In this document: one piece after another, positions 59,541 to 64,000 of the stretch
How positions within the stretch are numbered: position 1 is the stretch's first letter
Layout of the letters: the number at the start of each line of letters is the position of its first letter
Assembly (NCBI GenBank): GCA_017311315.1
Contig: CM029651.1
Coordinates: 1,072,948-1,136,947, forward strand
Length of the DNA stretch: 64,000 nucleotides
Reading direction: 5' to 3'
From: Dendrocalamus latiflorus
Taxonomy: Eukaryota; Streptophyta; Magnoliopsida; Poales; Poaceae
The notes under the pieces: model-generated
What the model was told of the DNA's origin: nothing
Database searches by the model: none
The model's input: only the letters and a program-made list of their open reading frames with translations
Translations under genes and position numbers: made by a program

Positions 59541-59648
59541 CAGTGGATGATCCTGTTGAGGGAAGGAGACCAAGAGAAGCTGAGAAGATTCATGGATGAT
59601 GTGAAGATGCAAGCCGGGAAAATAAAGAAAAAAGGAGACAAGGACTGA
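59541..59648 (+). CDS. Plus-strand terminal-exon-like ORF, unknown
   Basis: A T-rich acceptor (TTTTTTGCAG) precedes a 35-codon frame with QWMILLREGDQEKLRRF and KMQAGKIKKKGDKD, then TGA. The following 250 bp resemble a 3' UTR. It lies antisense inside an intron of the NYN pseudogene. The family is not recognised. It may be the last exon of a disrupted plus-strand gene (possibly the PB1-like one) or a captured fragment. Confidence 0.3.
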   Translation, partial: QWMILLREGDQEKLRRFMDDVKMQAGKIKKKGDKD

Positions 59649-60275
59649 AGGACGTTGAAGCAGAGCTGTAGTGACATTGGTGATCATGGCTAATGTGCTT
59701 TGTGGGACTTCTCTGGTTAGGGAGTTTGAATTAGCTCTTGTTCAGATAGCAGGTTGCCATTAGTTGTGATTTTGTTTGTTTTTGCCGAGGGCTGGGTGTA
59801 CTGTGTTGCTTCATATTTTGTTGGTGCCTTCCTGTATAAACTGGTAACCCCAGTCTTTCCTTGTAAGACTCCGATGCTTAACTTTCAATAGAAGTTGGGC
59901 AATGCCTTTCATCTAACGTTTTTTTTTTTTTTTTGCACTGGCATAAATGCACAGGTATAATCAACTAGGAACTCTAGGGCACCCTTCATTCTGATGAAGA
60001 ACTTCACAACATACCTCCTTCTCGATCCACGAATCAGCAGATAAGTCAGCAGAATATACCACATCAACCCTGTTCATGAAGCAAAATCTGTTTTTTAAGT
60101 TCCCCTAAGAACCAACAAGAAAAAGCTGATTGGAACATTTAACTTTCATTTATTTTACCAGATAGATCAGCTACTGGGCATCAACGTCTAATGAAATTAT
60201 CTAGCACCAAGAGTCAATTTTGAGATTGGAAAATGGTCAGTAACATAGTAATATCTTACCCTTTATATGTTTCCT

Positions 60276-61498
60276 TGTTATGAACCTAAGTTTATAAGGG
60301 GGTAAACACCACCGAGAGGATAACTGGGTGGCATCGGCGTAGAGGGAGAGAGAGACTATAGATGAGAATGACTTTGCTATTTCTTGCTTGGTTTCAATAG
60401 CATGTGGCAGCCCTCTTATATAGATGGACTCCCGCTAACAGATAGAATCTAATATCAATCATATCTCTAACAAATAGAAACTAATATCATATCACTAATC
60501 ATATCTCTAACAAATGGAAACTAATCTCTAATTAAAATAGAAATTAATCTCTACTTCCTAATAATGAATCTGTTGCTCCTTACTTTGTGACCAGGAAGAG
60601 GAAAGCATTAACCACCTCATGGTCTCCTGCGTTTTCGCTCGGCAATTCTGGTTTGAGCTGATGCAGAAAGTTGGTCTTCAGAACCTTGCTCCTCAGCCGG
60701 GCGTTTCCTCCTTTGAAGAATGGTGGTCACATTCAGACGAGGTTGTTGATGGGCAAGTTCGGCAAGGCCTCAATTCCATAATTATTCTTGGAGCTTGGTC
60801 CCTTTGGAATCACCGCAATCGTTGTCTCTTCGATGGGGTTTCTCCTGATGTGAGAATTGTGTTGGTAGCGGCCTTTGAGGAAATGAGGCTGTGGGGTTTG
60901 GCCGGAGCTAAGGGCATTACTTCGTTGATTGCCCCGCTTCTTAATGTTGTCTAGGTCATGTCTCGGGTGTGTGTGGTCGTTTGTTCTTTTTTAGAGGCGC
61001 TTTTGTAGCTTCCCCCCAGGCGTGAGTGAGTGTGTGTCTTGGTGTTTGTTGGCTTGTTGTTCTTTTGTTGGGGCTCTTTCCCCCCTTTTTTTCTTCTTAA
61101 TTTAAAGATACGCAGCTCTCCTGCGTGTTCGAGAAAAAAAATCTGTTGCTCCTATGGCCCACGCCCATGACATTTTAAGAACCTAAGTTCATAAGGGGGT
61201 AAATACCGCCGAGAGGATGGCTGGGCGGCGTCGGCGTAAAAGAAGAGAGAGAGACTACAGATGAGAATGACTTTGTTATTTCTTGCTTGGTTTCAATAGC
61301 ATGCTGCAACCCCCTTATATAGATGAGCTCCCTCTAATAGATAGAATTTAATCTCAATCATATCTCTAACAAATAGAAACTAATATCATATCACAAATTA
61401 TATCTCTAACAAATGGAAACTAATCTTTAACTCAAATAGAAACTAATCTCTACTTCCTAATAATAAATCGGTTGGATCCAGGGCCCACACCCATGACA
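60276..61498 (-). mobile_element. Two directly abutting LTRs, one carrying a LINE
   Basis: Two direct repeats lie head to tail with no internal domain: LTR 60276-61172 (324 bp once the LINE and one target copy are removed) and LTR 61173-61498 (326 bp). Termini are TGTTATG and CATGACA. The 5-bp target duplication TTCCT lies at 60271-60275 and 61499-61503. On the minus strand CTATATAAG is a good LTR TATA box, so the element points left. No primer-binding site, polypurine tract or coding region separates the LTRs. The insertion splits a coding exon of the NYN gene. Confidence 0.85.
60581..61139 (+). mobile_element. LINE 3' fragment nested in the LTR
   Basis: A 14-bp duplication AATCTGTTGCTCCT flanks it (60567-60580 and 61140-61153), with an A-run at the 3' end. 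It encodes the zinc-binding tail of a LINE reverse transcriptase (CDQEEESINHLMVSCVFA, then GAWSLWNHRNRCLFDG). It ends with the canonical plant LINE 3' sequence AGATACGCAGCTCTCCTGCG plus TGTTCGAG and poly(A). It is a 5'-truncated copy made by target-primed reverse transcription. Confidence 0.9.
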
Positions 61499-61760
61499 TT
61501 CCTTGTGTATAGAAAGCCCAAACATTGCAGTATCAAATATGACTACAACTTTTACCTCTGCAGAAATCATAATGAAAAATGATATAAGATAGCTGGCGTA
61601 AAAGAAAACAGCATGGCTCTCGAGAGAAGTATGCATTGCTATTCCAATGTAAGAGGAGAAAATCAGTGGGAAATGGTATTGCAATTGACGGGTGAAAACA
61701 ACATGATATAGTTATGCGTTACACTTGGGTAGATACATACATTTGTAAGTTGTAATCTAG

Positions 61761-62016
61761 TGGTGCTCATTTGGGCTTAAAAGCCCTGGCTTATGGCTTA
61801 TTTTTCATTATAGCGGCTGAAAATGCACTGTAGCTGCTGATAGTTTTTTCAGCATAATTAAATTTTAAAAAATAAAAAATTTATATCATCACAGACAATA
61901 AAAAGGAATAAGTGTAAAAAAAAGAAAAGGCAAAAAAGCCCAAAAAAGGCTATATCACCAAAAAAAGACAATAGTAGGAAGTTAGAAGTCAGAAGCGGAA
62001 GCTCTAATGAGCAGAA
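61761..62016 (+). mobile_element. MITE, family A copy 4
   Basis: The left end TGGTGCTCATTTGGGCTT and the reversed right end TTCTGCTCATTAGAGCTT match in 14 of 18 positions. The interior has the family A core (GGCTTATGGCTTATTTTTCA, AAGGCAAAAAAGCCC). The target duplication is not clear. Confidence 0.6.
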
Positions 62017-62357
62017 GTTATTACTACAAACCAAAGTATACTAAGTAGTAACAATTAGTGTGCCTTAATATGAAGAATAATGCACTACACTGCATAATAG
62101 GACACTATTATCTGAATACAAAAGTACTACATGCATCTGATGATCTGATTCCATGGGGATCTGTATTTTTATCTCTAAACGTAAGAGTTAATATTGCATG
62201 CTTTGGGTGCACCACTATGTTGCTCGTTGCATTTATGACATTTTTCTGATGACATTATACAAGATGCAGCAAAGCACGAATTTTAACCATAGAATTGGAT
62301 AGGAAATGGTAATGCAGGAAAGCTGTTTGTTTTAACTGAATGTACAAAATTTTGTAC
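62017..62357. other. Intron DNA of the NYN pseudogene
   Basis: Nothing recognised. The expected DGYNVCGYW-type exon was looked for here on the minus strand and not found. Confidence 0.4.
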
Positions 62358-63019
62358 CTTCCAGAATTTTAGAATCCTCAAGTTCTGCTTAACATTAGAT
62401 TAGATGTAACCCTAGGAGGCCGCCGATCAGAAAACTACAAATAAAGAGTCAGTGTGTGAGGACACACTGGGCATATATCCTGATCTTCTAGATTCAAGAT
62501 AAGATCTTCCAATTTCTCGATAATCCTAAAATGCAATAACATAAGAACGAAGATAATATTTTTCCTCTGTTTTTTTTGTGCCACATTAACTTTTTTTTGT
62601 CATGAATAGAACAACAATAAGATAATCGGTCCCTCTTTTCTTTTTCCAGATTTTATAACAAAATAACAGTTTTTTCCTTGATTGAAGCCTCAGCGTGATT
62701 CCCCCTTTCCGTGCTCTCTAACTTTCAACTTCTCTTTGAGGCAACACTAACTTTCTCTTTACCCCTGAATTTTATGTAGCAATGATTCGGTGCTGCTAAA
62801 GACTAAGCATGATTCTAGTCATCGCTTACTTCTTGTTGGCTTGTCACGCCTTGCATTGTTCCTCCCCAGACACATTAATCTTCATGCTGCGCCAGGTTTG
62901 ATGGTACCGAACTTGCAGATGAGATTGCGACGAGAAGGAAGAGGATTAATTAGCCCGACCTTGTTGGTGCCCGAGAAGCCGCCTCTGCCGCCCTTTCCCT
63001 TGGACTTGTTGTTGGCCAT

Positions 63020-63560
63020 CACCACCACGATGCCGACGCGGAATAGGCGGCCGAGCCCACCGGCTCGCCGACCGCGACCCTCCGCCGCTGTATCCGCCGC
63101 CTCTGCCTATTTGTGTGGTGCGACGCGACGAGTGGCGCAGAGCGAGCGAGAGAAGGGGGGCGTGTGCCGCTTGAAAGGAAAAAATTGAGGATTTGCCGCC
63201 GTATGGTAAAGATCTCTATGAGAAAATTTCTTACTCCATATCTTACTAGCACGTCAGAATCTCACATAAAGTTTTATCATTTGATATCTTACTAATAAAT
63301 AAGATCCTCATATAATAATTCATCACTTAATATATCACCGACATATAACCTTAGGATCCATATATTAATGCGACATCAAGTGACAAATACTTGAATTTCA
63401 CTTGAAAATGTTGTCCTTAGTCGTGTGGGAGCGCTCGCAACATCAAAAGGTCACCTCTCAGAGGTATGAGAAACATCCGATGCCCGATCAGACAGACAAG
63501 AATAGTACACAATACTAGCCCTAGCGTTTTAACTAACACAACCATGACAATATTATCAAT
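63020..63560 (-). promoter_or_regulatory. Leader and upstream region of the NYN pseudogene
   Basis: 63020-63190 is GC-rich and, on the minus strand, CT-rich near 63140-63160, fitting a 5' UTR that leads to the ATG at 63019. Further right no gene is seen. Confidence 0.4.
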
Positions 63561-63801
63561 GTTCATATTGGCTTCTAAAAAGCTATTTTTCTATAGTAAA
63601 TAACTTTTCTACAATATCTAACTTTCAAATGATGTGTCCTTTTAAGACGAGGTCAACTAGTCGATTATAGTACACACCGTAGTGACTTCATTTATATCGG
63701 GCAAAATTGCATACGAATTTATATCTCTGTACGTCTCTCTACAAGTTGTTACTGTTCATAAGCTAAAACTAAAAGCTATCAATAAAGGCTAATATGAACG
63801 A
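63561..63801. mobile_element. MITE, family B copy 2
   Basis: The left end TGTTCATATTGGCTTCTAAA and the reversed right end GTTCGTTCATATTAGCCTTT form an inverted repeat, similar in sequence to the element at 39891-40188. Non-coding. Confidence 0.55.
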
Positions 63802-64000
63802 ACTGATGGAAGTCATGCTATGTAAATTCTCTCTTAAAATTATGCTCATCTAGATCATCTGTTCCTGATCAAACGGTCTAAGAATAGAGATTTCTTCTCT
63901 AGAAAAGTAGAGGGTTAGAATTCCTCGGCCATTTGTTCATGCTCTAAAACCTAGCTACATGTATGACCTTAAGGGTGAGTTTAGTATGCGTAATTTCACA
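63802..64000. other. Right edge of the window
   Basis: No feature recognised. Confidence 0.3.

Larger units (their letters stand above)
57660..63019 (-). pseudogene. YacP-like NYN-domain nuclease gene, disrupted
   Basis: Minus-strand exons follow the family order. First exon 63019-62960 (MANNKSKGKGGRGGFSGTNK); 62384-62358 (NLRILKFWK); 61557-61504 (EVKVVVIFDTAMFGLS, IHK), which continues after an insertion at 60270-60260; 60069-60015 (VDVVYSADLSADSWIEKE); 58913-58830 (VEALVLDGCPKVWIVTSN); 58374-58337; 57977-57931 (KESEKEFDEELKETR); and 57747-57660 (STSLQGKLLQHKLKP, stop). Splice phases agree throughout. The family is the plant YacP/Rae1-like NYN (PIN-like) ribonuclease. Damage: an LTR pair inserted in the exon after IHKE; exon 58374-58337 has TGA where Trp is expected and is one base short; and the exon expected to carry the first catalytic Asp (DGYNV block) was not found. 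The gene is very likely dead. Confidence 0.75.

Noticed and set aside
62790..63188. 132-codon plus-strand ORF
   Set aside because: Its GC-rich end is antisense to the leader and first exon of the NYN gene, and it has no domain resemblance.
1..64000. CRISPR arrays, bacterial operons, phage or defence-island genes
   Set aside because: The genes are intron-containing plant genes, and the direct repeats found are few, not regularly spaced with unique spacers, and explained by tandem duplication or transposons.

Overview
This is a nuclear DNA window from a flowering plant, almost certainly a grass and probably panicoid. The evidence is GC-rich first exons in several genes, GT-AG introns with T-rich acceptors, grass-type MITEs, Ty3/gypsy and LINE debris, and gene families that are all plant-specific or plant-typical. 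No bacterial-style operon, CRISPR array, rRNA or tRNA gene was recognised. All exon coordinates were derived by hand from reading frame, splice sites and knowledge of the protein families, without alignment.

Layout. (1) 82-2703 (+): last eight exons of an SRRP1-like S1-domain RNA-binding protein, cut by the window edge. (2) 2704-7260: intergenic, packed with PIF/Harbinger-type MITEs, including a 950-bp element with an extremely GC-rich repeated core. (3) 7349-11664 (+): two-exon GDSL esterase/lipase with two MITEs in its intron. (4) 12503-15245 (-): PP2A B' (B56) regulatory subunit with a probable leader intron. (5) 16.1-21.7 kb: retroelement and MITE debris plus one orphan exon-like ORF. (6) 22808-28316 (+): seven-exon PTI1-like kinase. 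(7) 28.3-32.1 kb: a dead PPR fragment and a dead gypsy integrase. (8) 32167-36417 (+): nine-exon poly(ADP-ribose) glycohydrolase, followed 120 bp later by a hAT-like element. (9) 37-43 kb: repeats and the remains of a HOL-type SAM methyltransferase. (10) 43663-46574 (-): FAR1-related (FRS) protein, a domesticated MULE transposase. (11) 47.8-50.7 kb: large non-coding dispersed repeat. (12) 51869-53647 (+): LEA_2/WHy-domain protein. (13) 54403-54876 (+): PB1-like ORF broken by nested repeats, including a 2,014-bp hAT element with a perfect 8-bp target duplication. (14) 57660-63019 (-): a split and damaged YacP-like NYN-domain gene. One of its exons is interrupted by two directly abutting LTRs, one of which carries a LINE insertion.

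The intact genes are unrelated housekeeping or signalling genes: plastid RNA binding, lipid hydrolysis, phosphatase targeting, kinase signalling, ADP-ribose turnover, light-type transcription regulation and stress protection. I see no co-functional cluster and no convincing undescribed system. The most informative content is the record of transposon insertion and gene decay, especially the NYN pseudogene with its nested insertions, the abutting LTR pair, the disrupted methyltransferase, and a MITE sitting exactly at the junction of an 18-bp tandem repeat.
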